Below are positions 1 through 11,296 of a DNA stretch of 64,000 nt, one piece after another. A program made the translations under genes and the position numbers. Numbering within the stretch: the first letter of the stretch is position 1; the number at the start of each line of letters is the position of its first letter. Below the pieces are notes generated by a model that was not told the DNA's origin, made no database searches, and was given only the letters and a program-made list of their open reading frames with translations. The stretch is taken from positions 20,139,036 through 20,203,035 of the forward strand of contig NC_080056.1 in NCBI RefSeq assembly GCF_026212465.1, written 5' to 3'. This DNA is from Amaranthus tricolor. Taxonomy: Eukaryota; Streptophyta; Magnoliopsida; Caryophyllales; Amaranthaceae.

Positions 1-581
1 ATATTTAACATAGATATTTTGTATACATATTTTTTCTAGTTATCTTAAGAATTTTCTAGATTAATTCTCTAATACATATCAGTGCTTAAACAAATATCTT
101 CTGATGGACTGTAATTAATCATCCCTATTTTCATTGTCTGTTTCATTTCTGCCCCATTATTATATTGAATAATAGCTTGGAGAATGCTATGATCTGAGTA
201 ATTCCCAGAATATTATCCTATTTCTAATGGCTAACAATAATTTATACCAATAAATGTAGCAAAATAAGAATTATTATTGCCAAAATTTGAGGGAATTAAT
301 GAATTGTAAGAATTTTAGATTAACCCATTAAAAGGGGGTTGATTAGTGTTTTGGTAATGGCTTGATTGAGCATCTTCCATGTGGTTAGAGAAGCAGAACA
401 CGTTTATGGGAGGTTTTGGGTAGGTGAATTTAGGGTGAGCATATGGTTTTGGAAGGTTTCTTATATTTATAAAAAAATATTTTAATGACAAAAACAAAAA
501 AGGAAAGAAATAATCTGAAAATAATAAAAGTTAATGGATTATTTAAGTTCTAAACGGAATTTACTACGGTTTTAATAAATT
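1..581. other. AT-rich flank, no gene seen
   Basis: Very AT-rich sequence with stop codons in all frames and no protein similarity that I recognise. The only open frame of note (315-497, minus) is short and has no domain. It is the DNA outside the LTR-like sequence that begins near 582. Confidence 0.5.
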
Positions 582-767
582 TGAAACTCGTGCGCAAATT
601 TTAATTAACCGTAAGCGAACGGTGTACGTGTAGCTATACAGGTCGAACTCAAAGAAGCGAGTTAACAATTTCGTTCAATTTATGACTATAAGACACGGAC
701 AAACAATATAGTTAGTTTAAGAATCTAACACTACTATGAGCAATAATCAAAACAATGCAAAAGAAAC

Positions 768-1967
768 TGTTGGAATATGAAGAGATGATCAAATGCAACA
801 AGAGAGGGGGGTGAATTGTTGTGTATTGAGTTGTACTACGTTTTTGCTCTAACTTGCGGAATTTTAACAAACAAAATAAAACTTAAGCTTAAGAGGCAAG
901 AAATAAAAAGGAGACAAAGATTTTACGTGGAAACCTTCTTGGCCTAATAAGAAGAAAAAACCACGACCCCCCGGGATTTCAAAATTCTCACTATGTTTAG
1001 GCAATCAATTACAATTACACAAAACAATGTTTGCTTCACTTAAAGCTTCTCTACTCTAGGCCTTATTCTCTTTCTCTATTCTCCCTTTCTATTTCTCTTC
1101 TCACGTTTCTCTTTTCTTATACCCTTAGACTTCCCACAAGTCTAATTACAACAAATCACACATCAACCCTTACAAGGCCAATTCTCTAAAGGATAAGAAT
1201 TAAAATAATTACTTAAGAAAAATATAATAAATTAATTGGCATTTAAAACAGAAAATATTTTTCTTAAATGATCTCCCTTTAATGGACACTCTTGGATAAT
1301 CTTGGATGGATACACGGTTTGAGCAAAGTTCCTCTTATTTATACAGGGAATAGACAGCAGTTACCTCAGGCACACCTCCCACTATCATCCACGTTCTCAA
1401 AACAAACGGATAGTGGAATTACCACAAAAATAAATGACCGGCTGTCATTTGCTCAAAGAGAAAATCAGTTTCCTTATGCTAAAAATAGCATAGGAGTTAA
1501 AAACACAAGATCCTAAAAAATAGGAGATCTAAATCTTAAAAAGAAAAAGTCTTTAGGCTATTTTTAGATAACCTAAAAATAGTTTAGCCAATTAACTTAC
1601 TAATTAATCTAAGCAATTAAATTAATTCTAAACCATTACATCAACTTAAAAACAGAAAATAATTAATTCGCAATTTTCTAGTCAATGTTATTCTCCAGAC
1701 CTGCTACATAGGAACAACGTACTGTCTCCAGCTTCAACTTCAGTCAAAATGTTCATTTTAGGAACAGTAGACTGTACGTCTATTTTGAACATTATAACAC
1801 TTATCTAACATCTTGGACATATTAAGACATGTACATCTTCCACGAACCAAGTCATAGGCTTCATCAACGATTCAAACTAAATCGGATATATACCTACAAA
1901 ACAATCTCTAAAGATATGTTTGTTTATTTAAAAGTGAAGTCATCATCAAAACCTTAAGAGGCCAACA
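768..1967 (-). repeat. 3' LTR of the Sirevirus
   Basis: Direct repeat of 10121-11296, starting TGTTGGAATATGA and ending AGGCCAACA. It lies at the pol-distal end, so it is the 3' LTR. It keeps about 24 bp near 845-868 (around GCTCTAACTTGCGGA) that the other LTR lacks. The small open frame at 1292-1516 has a near-identical twin in the other LTR and is LTR sequence, not a gene. Confidence 0.95.
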
Positions 1968-1987
1968 AATTCCCCCTTTTTGATGAG
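1968..1987 (-). other. Polypurine tract next to the 3' LTR
   Basis: On the minus strand this reads a purine run AAAAAGGGGGAATT directly before the TGTTGG of the 3' LTR. This is the expected primer for plus-strand DNA synthesis. Confidence 0.85.
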
Positions 1988-2283
1988 GACAAACATTATA
2001 AACAAACTTAAGTAAAATAGAGCAAAACAAAATTCTTAGAGCATACTAGAGATTAAAGCAACTCTAAATAACTTAGCAAATCAACTCGTTAAAATATAAT
2101 ATACCAAGCATTCACAACAATTTACTCCATAATATCAAATATGTTTAAAAATTTTCAAAATTAATTAATCTAAAACTTAAATGAAATAAACTAAAATTAA
2201 TTAAACTGAAATAATTAAACTAACATAATAAAACTAACACAAATTATTAAGTCTTTTCAACCAAAAACAACTTGAAAACAAAT

Positions 2284-2380
2284 TTACAAAAACAAGTAAA
2301 TATCCATCAACTTGAAAACACAGATGATCATTACAAAAACAAGTAAATATCCATCAACTTGAAAACACAGATGATCATTA
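2284..2380. repeat. 47-bp tandem duplication in the Sirevirus 3' region
   Basis: Two adjacent copies of a 47-bp unit (start TTACAAAAACAAGTAAATAT, ending in GATGATCA) begin at 2284 and 2331. They lie between the extra ORF and the polypurine tract, in sequence without a gene. The rest of 1988-2773 is AT-rich and non-coding apart from the second polypurine tract. Confidence 0.9.
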
Positions 2381-2483
2381 AGCTAGCATAAACTCAGCAC
2401 ATTATCATCAATAAGAAACAATATAAATCAACCAAGATATGTTACTGTGTATTCACTGCTCTTCTTAAGTTTGTGCATAATCT

Positions 2484-2500
2484 TCCCCCTTTTGTCATCA
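2484..2500 (-). other. Second, internal polypurine-tract copy
   Basis: The minus strand reads TGATGACAAAAGGGGGAAG here, close to the tract at the LTR border (TCATCAAAAAGGGGGAATT). Repeated polypurine tracts upstream of the 3' LTR are a known trait of Sireviruses. Confidence 0.7.
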
Positions 2501-2773
2501 ATCAAAAATAAGATAAGGAATATCAATCCTCAGCACAAAACATATAGAATTGTCAGTGATGAAAGCAAGAAACAATAATAAAAGTAAGTGCTATGAACAC
2601 TAATCAAACCTGCACATAGTTAGTTGTCACAGACCATTAATAAACGCAAAGAAAGAAAAGTAGCAATTGTTCAACATTACAACAACAATGTACCCCAGAT
2701 GGTACAAAGTAAAAGGTGAAATTGTTTATGAAATGTAACAGCCAATCAAATCTTAAAAACATAGGGAGAGGGT

Positions 2774-4476
2774 TCAAGGGGCAGTCTCTTCTTCGTCCAC
2801 ATATTCGATCTGCACTTCTACTGTATCCAACTTTGCACCAAGAAGATTCTCCATCATGGTAAGTTGATCAACAATTGAAGCGAGTGAGACACGAACTTCA
2901 TCTTGAAAAGCACTGAATTGAGACTGTAGATCATTAAGCTTGGAGAGAACAAAATGTGAAGATGCTGTAGGAATAGGATCAGCACACCCAATACCAGGAG
3001 ATGATGGAAATGGTGGTGGTGTAAAGTGAATAGGTGATGGAGGTGGTGATGAAGTTTGATTTGGTGGTGGAGTGGTTGGCTTGGGTGAGAGAGGTTCGTT
3101 TGAAGTAGGCTCAGGAATGGTTTCAGAAGTGATATCATCAACCGTTACAGCCTTTTGTTTTGAAGCAAGCCTCCTACTCTTCCTTTGAATAGCTTTATCC
3201 TTTCTCCTTAAGGCAATCACAACCTCTTCATCACTGGAATCATGACAGAGATCATGAGGCACTTCTTCTCCTAAAGCTTCTTCCTCTCCTTGTTCCCCCT
3301 CTATTCTTGTCCCCTCCTCCTGTTCCCCTTCTTTAGTGGTAACAGGCCCTTGTTCTTCCTCCTCTACTTCTTCTTCTTTTTCTTTTTCTTTTTCCTCTTC
3401 TTTTTCCTCTCCTTTTTCTTTCTTTATTTTTACTTCTTTTTCAATTTCTTCTTCTTCTTCCTCCATTTCCTCCTCATCAGAACCTACATCAATTATTTCT
3501 TCTGATTCGTTTATTAACACCCCTTCATTATTTAATTTTAGATGCAACTTTTTCAGACACCGTGCACCAATTTTCATATTGGGACCCATTGGGAACTCCA
3601 GCCCATCCAATGGTACCCCAAGCTTACGAAAAATCCATGTCAACAGCCCACCATAGCCCACAACATTCTTCTTCTTAATGCAGTCAGATAAATGTGATAT
3701 CATCAAAGATGGAAAATTTATTTTTATTTGATTGTCCATGCAATAAATAAAAGTTGCATCACGTAGACTCACCTCACTCCTCTTAGAGTTTCGGGGCAAG
3801 ATGAATCTTCGTGCTACATTATAGAGTAATTTATGCAATGGAGACAAGACATTGTGACTGATTTTACCCCTTTTAGTTCAACCCCTAAAAACTTAAAAAT
3901 CGTTTTTTCATTTATTCCAGAAAAAACTGTCTTAGTACCAACACAGTATGTATCAAAACCAACATTCGGAATATTGAACCATTTTGCCAACAAAGCGCTG
4001 TTAAACTCTAATTTCATGTTCCTAACCATACTAGAACCCATTCCACATTCATTGGAGAAGTTTGAAATAAACTCTCGCATAATGTTTGGGAAAATGGGAT
4101 TACAACTATACTCAGTCATCAAAACCTCCCATTCTTGAAATTTTAAAATAGTATGAAGTTGAGGAAAGTGTGTAGAGTCATACTAGTACTTATCTACCCC
4201 AAATCCAACAGACATTTCCTTTGCAATCTCTTCAGCACTGTTAGGATCAACTTGCTTCAAACGTTTGACCGCTTTGGAGGATGATTCACCTTTTGGTGAG
4301 AATATTTTGCGTTTTGTTCCAACATTTTCAGTGGTTTCTTGGGATGGTGATGGTGCAGCGTTCAGTAATGGGGGTGGATGAACAATGTTTAAGGGTTTTG
4401 GCTGGATGTTTTGGTGAGATTTAGAGGCTTTCTTTCCTGATTTAGACGTTTTCTTGCTTGATTTTGGAGTTTTCAT
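2774..4476 (-). pseudogene. Extra (env-like) ORF of the Sirevirus, broken
   Basis: A third gene downstream of RNase H on the same strand. It starts at 4476 with a Lys/Ser-rich segment (MKTPKSSKK...), reaches an in-frame TAG at 4183-4185, continues in the same frame to about 3830, then shifts frame at a 5-bp tandem duplication near 3846-3855 and runs on to a TGA at 2774. The middle part (about 4120-3540) resembles the domain annotated as putative plant transposon protein. It is followed by a long Glu-rich stretch (about 3490-3240), a basic patch (RRLASKQKA), a Pro-rich linker and a C-terminal heptad-like segment that could form a coiled coil. I see no clear signal peptide or membrane segment, so envelope-like is a positional label only. 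Because it is broken no working product is expected from this copy. Confidence 0.7.
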
Positions 4477-5003
4477 GTTTGAATTTTGAAAGGTTGAAAG
4501 AAGAAGGGGGACGGTTGCTTGAGACGGTTTTTGAAGAAGGCGTGTGAAGTGTGAAGTACGGGAAAGGTTAATAAAGTGGCGAAGTGACGGTTACCTCAAG
4601 TCCAATCCCTTTAATGTTCTAATCATAGCGTTTGATATGGAAAGATTTTGAAGAGATAGGATTGAAAACCGTTTCCCATTATTTTTAATTTAAGTTGGCC
4701 GTACATTCTTTTAAAAAAATGTGAAATATGAATAAATTATGAAATATGAATATTAAAATAAAATATGAAAACAAAATAGAAAAATGATGAATTATGATAT
4801 AAAAAAAATTATAAAGAAAATAACGAACATATTGCTGTGGTCTGATCAAAATAACAACATGCAAACAAGAAAATATTCATAGTACAAACTTCATTACGTG
4901 TTTACCTGATCCATACAATAATTGATTTTCAATCAAAATTTTGAGGTTGATTCCTGACCCTCTTTTTTCATGATGCTTCATTGGAAATTTTATGCAACCA
5001 ACT

Positions 5004-6773
5004 TTAGTGGAGCTTGATCATACCAAGTTCCAATCTTATCTTTTCATATTGTTCTCTTGGAAGTGGTTTGGTCAGAATGTCTGCAACTTGTTCATTAGTA
5101 TTAACATGCTTTAATATAATGTTTTTGTTTTCTACATTATCCTTAAGAAAATGATGTCTAATATGTATGTGTTTAGCTCGTGAGCGATGCACTGGATCTT
5201 TAGATATACATATGGCACTGGTATTATCACAATAAATAGGAACCCATTCAAATTTAATACCAAAATCTCTTAGTTGCTGTTTTATCCAAAGCATTTGGGA
5301 ACAGCAAGCTGCTGCTGCCACGTATTCAGCTTCGACTGTGGATAATGCAACCGTGTTTTGTTTCTTGGAACTCCATGAAACTAAACAAGAGCCAAGAAAT
5401 TGTACCATACCTGACGTGCTTTTTCTATTAACTAGATCACCTGCATAATTTGCATCACTAAAACCTTTTAAATCATAAACATCACTTTTAGGATAAAATA
5501 GGGACAAGTCGTATGTTCCCTTCAAATATCTCAAAATCCGTTTTACTGCAGTGAGATGTGATTCTTTGGGGTTGGACTGAAATCTAGCACATAAACCAAC
5601 ACTAAATGAAATATCGGGTCTACTTGCGGTTAGATATAATAAGGAACCTATCATGCCTCGATACATTGTTTGATCTACGTTGGTTGCTTTTAGGTCTTCA
5701 TCTAATCTAACATTTGTAGCCATGGGTGTATGGTTGGTTTTAGCGTTGTTTAGCCCATACTTCTTAAGAAGTTCTTTTATGTATTTTTGTTGATGAATAA
5801 AAATACCATTTTCAGTTTGTTTAATTTGTAAACCAAGGAAGAAATTTAGTTCTCCCATCATGCTCATTTCAAATTTTGTGCCCATTAGGTTAGCAAATTC
5901 CTTACATAATAAATGATTAGTAGCACAAAAAATAATATCATCAACATAAATTTGAACAACCAAAATATGAGAACCTTTATTCTTAAAGAACAAGGTTTTG
6001 TCGATTTTTCCTCTAACAAAGTTATTTTGTATCAAAAACTTTGACAGTCTTTCAAACCATTGCCTAGGAGCTTGCTTTAAGCCATATAGAGCTTTATCAA
6101 GCTTATAGACATGATCAGGACAAGAGGTATTCTCAAAACCTGGAGGTTGTTCAACAAACACTTCTTCATCAAGAAATCCATTTAAGAAAGCACAGTTCAC
6201 ATCCATTTGATATAGTTTAAAATTCATAAATGCAGCAAAAGAAATTAAAATTCTAATGGCCTCTAACCTTGCTACCGGAGCAAATGTCTCGGTATAATCA
6301 ATACCTTCTTGTTGATTGTACCCTTTGACCACGAGTCTTGCTTTGTTTCTTACAATTATTCCATGCTCATCTAGCTTATTCCGAAATACCCATTTCAGAC
6401 CAATTACCTTCTTGTGTTTTGGTTTGGGTTCCAAGTGCCATACCTTATTTCTTTCAAATTCATTTAATTCATCTTGCATGGCTATTATCCATTCGAAATC
6501 CTTTAGAGCTTCTTCGTGATTTTTGGGTTCAAGTGATGATAGGAACGCAAAATGAGCACAAAAGTTTCTCAGTTGGGATCTGGTTTGTGTTCCCTTATTC
6601 ATATAACTTATAATCAGGTCAAGAGGATGGTAACTTTGATATTTCCAAGGTTTGGGCACAAATTCTCTTGAGGGAACAGTAGCATGTTCTGGCTCAACAT
6701 CTTGATTGGCATTTTGTTCAGCTACTGGATCATTTTGCTCATCTGCAGGAACAGCTGGATTGGGAACAGTCTG
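5004..6773 (-). pseudogene. Sirevirus pol, reverse transcriptase and RNase H part
   Basis: The C-terminal part of the Copia polyprotein, in the same frame as the upstream segment but separated from it by a TAG at 6774-6776. After a Pro/Gln-rich linker, the Copia RT begins near [18 protein letters not shown] and shows the family blocks [20 protein letters not shown], the first catalytic Asp in [11 protein letters not shown], and YVDDIIF with the paired Asp of the polymerase site. RNase H follows with a recognisable DANYAGD and VEAEYVA (catalytic acidic residues) and ends [14 protein letters not shown] before the stop at 5004. No frameshift is seen over about 590 codons, so the domain itself looks intact. 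The product would copy the RNA into DNA in the virus-like particle. Confidence 0.92.
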
Positions 6774-8237
6774 CTAGTCCTGTTGTGCTGGTAGTTTCTG
6801 AACTTGGTCAGTTTCTCCTGCATCTTCTTGTATCGACTGTTCACCTGCTGTTCCTTGTTCTTGCACCTTCACATCTTCATCATCTTCTAAATTTGCAAGA
6901 CCTATTTTGATATTTTTTATTTCCTGTTCACTTGTTGAAAAGTTAGTTTCATCAAAAATTATGTGAATAGATTCCTCTACGCACATTGTTCTCTTATTAT
7001 AAACTCTATAAGCTTTGCTATGTGATGAATAACCGAGGAATACTGCTTCATCACTTCTTTCATGAAACTTACCTATATTTCGTTTACCATTCACATGAAC
7101 AAAACATTTGCATCCAAAAACACGAAAATAGGAAATATTTGGTTTAACACCTTTGAGTAATTCATAGGGTGTCTTAGAAGTGATTGGCCTTATTAGTACA
7201 CGAATCAAAATATAGCATGCAGTATTGACGGCCTCGGCCCAAAAATTCCTAGGTAGACCACTAGCAATCAACATGGTCCTAGCCATTTCTTCTAAGGTTC
7301 TATTCTTCCTTTCCACCACTCCATTTTGTTGTGGTGTTCTAGGAGCGGAAAAATTATGATTTATACCATGTTCATTACAATAATTCATGAAGTTTGAGTT
7401 TTCAAATTCTTTGCCATGATCCGATCTAATGTGAACAATTAAATTATTGGTAGATTTTTGTATTTTATTTGCAAAAGATACAAACTCATCGAAAGCTTCA
7501 TCTTTGCTTACTAAAAATAAGGTCCAAGTAAATCTACTAAAATCATCAACTATGACAAACACATATCTTTTGCCACTACGACTTTGTGTTCTCATAGGTT
7601 TACATAGATCCATATGAATTAATTCTAATGGTCTAGAGGTAGTCACCAAAAACTTTGATTTAAATGATGACCGCACTTGTTTTCCTTTAGCATAAGGATC
7701 ACAAATTTCATTTTTGAGGAATTTTATTGCTGGTAATCCTCTTACTAGGTCTTTTGATCTTAAGGTGTTAATCAATAAATAGCTAGCATGACCTAGACGC
7801 TTGTGCCAAAGAAGTGGGTCTTCTTCTATAACGCTTAAACACGTTAGACTGTTTCTGGGAACAATGTCCAGGTCCACCACATAGGTGTTCCCTTTTCTGA
7901 TTCCCTCTAGTACAGGGTCTCCTGTGTTGTTCCTAGAAATTATACATCGTTCAGAAGTAAACTTAACAGAGTTACCTTTGTCACAAATTTGAGAAATACT
8001 TAAAAGATTGTGTTTTAGATTCTCGACTAAAAATACATTGTCAATGGCATGGGAGTTTGATCTTCCAACTTTTCCTTTGGCGATTATTTCACCCTTCATA
8101 TTATCACCGAAGGTTACAATTCCCCCATCATACGCTTCAAGTGAGAGAAATCTTGATTTATCACCCGTCATGTGCTTGGAACACCCACTGTCGAGATACC
8201 ATGAGTTGTTCCCCCTCACTTGAGCCTGTAAAGCAAA
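6774..8237 (-). pseudogene. Sirevirus pol, protease and integrase part
   Basis: Same frame as gag and RT, bounded by TAG codons at 8238-8240 and 6774-6776. It opens with the retropepsin site WYLDSGCSKHMTG (active Asp in DSG), then a GAG-pre-integrase zinc domain (LWHKRLGHAS) and the integrase core: HMDLCKPMRT and VIVDDFSRFTW (Asp), HIRSDHGKEFEN (Asp), and TPQQNGVVERKNRTLEEMAR with the catalytic Glu. The Copia C-terminal integrase region with GCKCFVHVNGKRN and VFLGYSSHSKAYRVYN follows. One zinc-site position reads CDPYAKGKQ where the family has a Cys, so zinc binding may be damaged. Confidence 0.92.
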
Positions 8238-10054
8238 CTAATGGTTAGTTTTAGGAACCCAGTCAGCCTTGGGTTCCATGTCGATTAAATTTGAATCATG
8301 TTTCTCAATCCATATGCATTCGACATAAGTTTTATTTGCTTTAGTGTGCTGTTCCCTTTTTACACATTGATATTTCAGGTGTCCAGTTTTGCCACAAAAG
8401 GAACAGATCTTGCTACTAGGGAGATCTACATAGACCTTTTTCCTTTTTTCATTCTTAACATAACCTAGACCTTCTTTATTCTTGGTTTTAGCATTTAGAA
8501 TCCATTTGGAAATTTCATTGATTTTCTCTTTTCCTCTTAAGTTAATTTGATCTTTTAGAAACTTATTTTCTTTTTCATATGTGTCTAATTTTAATTTTAT
8601 TTCTTGAAATTCCGTGCTAAACACATGAGTGGTTTTATCATTTTCAACCAATTTTAATCCTAGCAATTTGTCTTGATTTAATTTAATGTTAAGAATAATG
8701 AATTCCTGCTTTAATTTCTCCAATTTTTCTTTTAAAATGATGTTCTTATCTAACAAATCAAAAAATCTACTTTGCACATCGATCCTAAAGGAATTTAGGT
8801 ATGAGATATGATCTTTACTTAAGTTAAGGTCTTTCTCAATTTGGAGACACTTAGCTGTTTTTTCATTCAACTTTTCTTGTGTCTCTAACAGCAATTTGAT
8901 TAATTTATTCTTACTTAAATTAGACAGTTGTTTAGAAGATGGACTAGAAGACATTACCTCTTTTTCTTTAGACTCTTCATGAGATGCCATGAGACACAGA
9001 TTTGCGGTTTCTTCCTCTATTGGCGCTTCAGTTTCAGCTTCGCTTTCACTATCACCCCAAGCTGCGATCATAGCTTTTCGAAAATCAGTTCTGAAGTTTC
9101 CTTGTTTAAGCATCCTTCCAGCTTCTCTTGTCTTTCCCTTGCCCTTCTCATTCTTCCATAGAGGGCAATCTTTGATGAAGTGGTCAGTACTTTTACATTT
9201 GTGGCATTCAAAATTTTTCTTCATGTTAGCAGTTCCTTTTTCTTTATTATTCCTTTGATTTCCATATCTGCTGTTCCTGAAGAATTTTTTGAATTTACGT
9301 GCCAACATAGCAGCTTCCTCTTCCCCAACTTCTGATTCTTCACTATCATCTGCTGCCAGAGCCAGTCCTTTGTTTCGGGAACTGTCAGTTGTTCCCAAAT
9401 GCAATTCATGAGTCATGAGGGAACCAGCCAACTCTTCCAAATTAAACTTGGTGAAATCTTTCGATTCCTGAATGGCTGTGACCTTAGCTCTCCAGCGTTC
9501 GTCTTGAGGAAGACTCCTAAGTATTTTCCTAACTTGTTCATCAACGGGAACAATCTTACCAAGAGAGACTAGTTCGTTAGTAATGTTTGTGAACCTGGTA
9601 AACATCTCTTGGATGTTTTCCTTAGGTTCCATAACGAACCTTTCATATTTGGACATTAGGAGGTCAATCTTGGATCGCTTCACTTCACTAGTACCTTCAT
9701 GGGTAACTTCCAGCAGGTCCCAAATTTGCTTAGCAGTTTTGCAACCCATTATACGATTGTGTTCATTGGGTCCAAGACCACAGTGAAGCAATTTGATAGC
9801 AAGAGCGTTCATCTCCATCTTTTGAAAATCTTCTTTTTCATATTCAGTGATTGGTTTTGGAATAGCTTCGTTATTGGAGTTGATGGTCGTCACCTCAAAG
9901 TCTCCAACTTCAATAACTCTCCAAACTTGATAGTTTTCGGCCTTTATGAAGATTTCCATTCTATTTTTCTAGTAAGTATAGAATTTCCCATCAAACATGG
10001 GTGGCCTTTGTGTGGAGTACCCCTCTTCCATGCGCTCGTTCATCTTCAACATCT
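8238..10054 (-). pseudogene. Sirevirus gag
   Basis: Capsid/nucleocapsid polyprotein. The start is one of several in-frame ATGs at about 10031-10054, because the sequence STQRPPMFDGK just upstream of 9959 is the conserved beginning of this gag family; an in-frame TAG at 9969-9971 (family Trp position) cuts it off. Downstream the UBN2-like capsid domain runs from MEIFIKAENY through LEELAGSLMTHELHL, followed by a CCHC zinc knuckle (CHKCKSTDHFIKDC), a long coiled-coil-like Lys/Glu-rich region, and a second knuckle (CSFCGKTGHLKYQC). The frame ends at TAG 8238-8240, in frame with pol. Whether this last TAG is a mutation or a leaky gag-pol stop cannot be told from one copy. Confidence 0.88.
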
Positions 10055-10105
10055 CTGTGGGAACATGATACTGCTCTCAGGGTTTCCTGATTAAATGAGG
10101 AACAG

Positions 10106-10118
10106 GGCTCTGATACCA
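10106..10118 (-). other. Primer binding site (initiator-Met tRNA), Sirevirus
   Basis: The minus strand reads TGGTATCAGAGCC two bases after the 5' LTR end, complementary to the 3' end of plant initiator-Met tRNA. It fixes the element's orientation. Confidence 0.93.
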
Positions 10119-10120
10119 AT

Positions 10121-11296
10121 TGTTGGAATATGAAGAGATGATCAAATGCAACAAGAGGGGGGGTGAATTGTTGTGTATTGAGTTGTACTACGTTTACAAA
10201 CAAAATAAAACTTAAGCTTAAGAGGCAAGAAATAAAAAGGAGACAAAGATTTTACGTGGAAACCTTCTTGGCCTAATAAGAAGAAAAAACCACGACCCCC
10301 CGGGATTTCAAAATTCTCACTATGTTTAGGCAATCAATTACAATTACACAAAACAATGTTTGCTTCACTTAAAACTTCTCTACTCTAGGCCTTATTCTCT
10401 TTCTCTATTCTCTCTTTCTATTTCTCTTCTCACGTTTCTCTTTTCTTATACCCTTAGACTTCCCACAAGTCTAATTACAACAAATCACACATCAACCCTT
10501 ACAAGGCCAATTCTCTAGAGGATAAGAATTAAAATAATTACTTAAGAAAAATATAATAAATTAATTGGCATTTAAAACAGAAAATATTTTTCTTAAATGA
10601 TCTCCCTTTAATGGACACTCTTGGATAATCTTGGATGGATACACGGTTTGAGCAAAGTTCCTCTTATTTATACAGGGAACAGACAGCAGTTACCTCAGGC
10701 ACACATCCCACTATCATCCACGTTCTCAAAACAAACGGATAGTGGAATTACCACAAAAATAAATGACCGGCTGTCATTTGCTCAAAGAGAAAATCAGTTT
10801 CCTTATGCTAAAAATAGCATAGGAGTTAAAAACACAAGATCCTAAAAAATAGGAGATCTAAATCTTAAAAAGAAAAAGTCTTTAGGCTATTTTTAGATAA
10901 CCTAAAAATAGTTTAGCCAATTAACTTACTAATTAATCTAAGCAATTAAATTAATTCTAAACCATTACATCAACTTAAAAACAGAAAATAATTAATTCGC
11001 AATTTTCCAGTCGATGTTATTCTCCAGACCTGCTACATAGGAACAACGTACTGTCTCCAGCTTCAACTTCAGTCAAAATGTTCATTTTAGGAACAGTAGA
11101 CTGTACGTCTATTTTGAACATTATAACACTTATCTAACATCTTGGACATATTAAGACATGTACATCTTCCACGAACCAAGTCATAGGCTTCATCAACGAT
11201 TCAAACTAAATCGGATATATACCTACAAAACAATCTCTAAAGATATGTTTGTTTATTTAAAAGTGAAGTCATCATCAAAACCTTAAGAGGCCAACA
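10121..11296 (-). repeat. 5' LTR of the Sirevirus
   Basis: Second copy of the LTR, TGTTGG...CCAACA, followed by the target duplication GAAAC. As the LTR next to the primer site it should hold the element promoter; I did not pick out a reliable TATA box or start. Confidence 0.95.

Larger units (their letters stand above)
768..11296 (-). mobile_element. Sirevirus-type Copia LTR retrotransposon
   Basis: A complete element with two direct LTRs beginning TGTTGG and ending CCAACA, flanked by the 5-bp target duplication GAAAC (763-767 and 11297-11301). On the minus strand the order is 5' LTR, initiator-Met primer site, gag, protease, integrase, reverse transcriptase, RNase H, extra ORF, polypurine tract, 3' LTR; integrase before RT makes it Ty1/Copia. 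The long gag with a UBN2-type domain, the LTRs of about 1.2 kb, the extra gene after RNase H and the repeated polypurine tract point to the Sirevirus (SIRE) lineage. By eye the LTRs differ at about seven substitutions and one 24-bp indel, so the insertion is young, yet gag-pol and the extra gene carry nonsense codons. It is probably non-autonomous. Confidence 0.93.

Noticed and set aside
3290..3656. Plus-strand frames rich in Phe or Ser
   Set aside because: Antisense of the Glu-rich part of the Sirevirus extra gene.
10106..10118. tRNA gene fragments at the TGGTATCAGAGC sites
   Set aside because: They are retrotransposon primer sites of 12-13 bp adjoining LTRs; no cloverleaf can be drawn around them.
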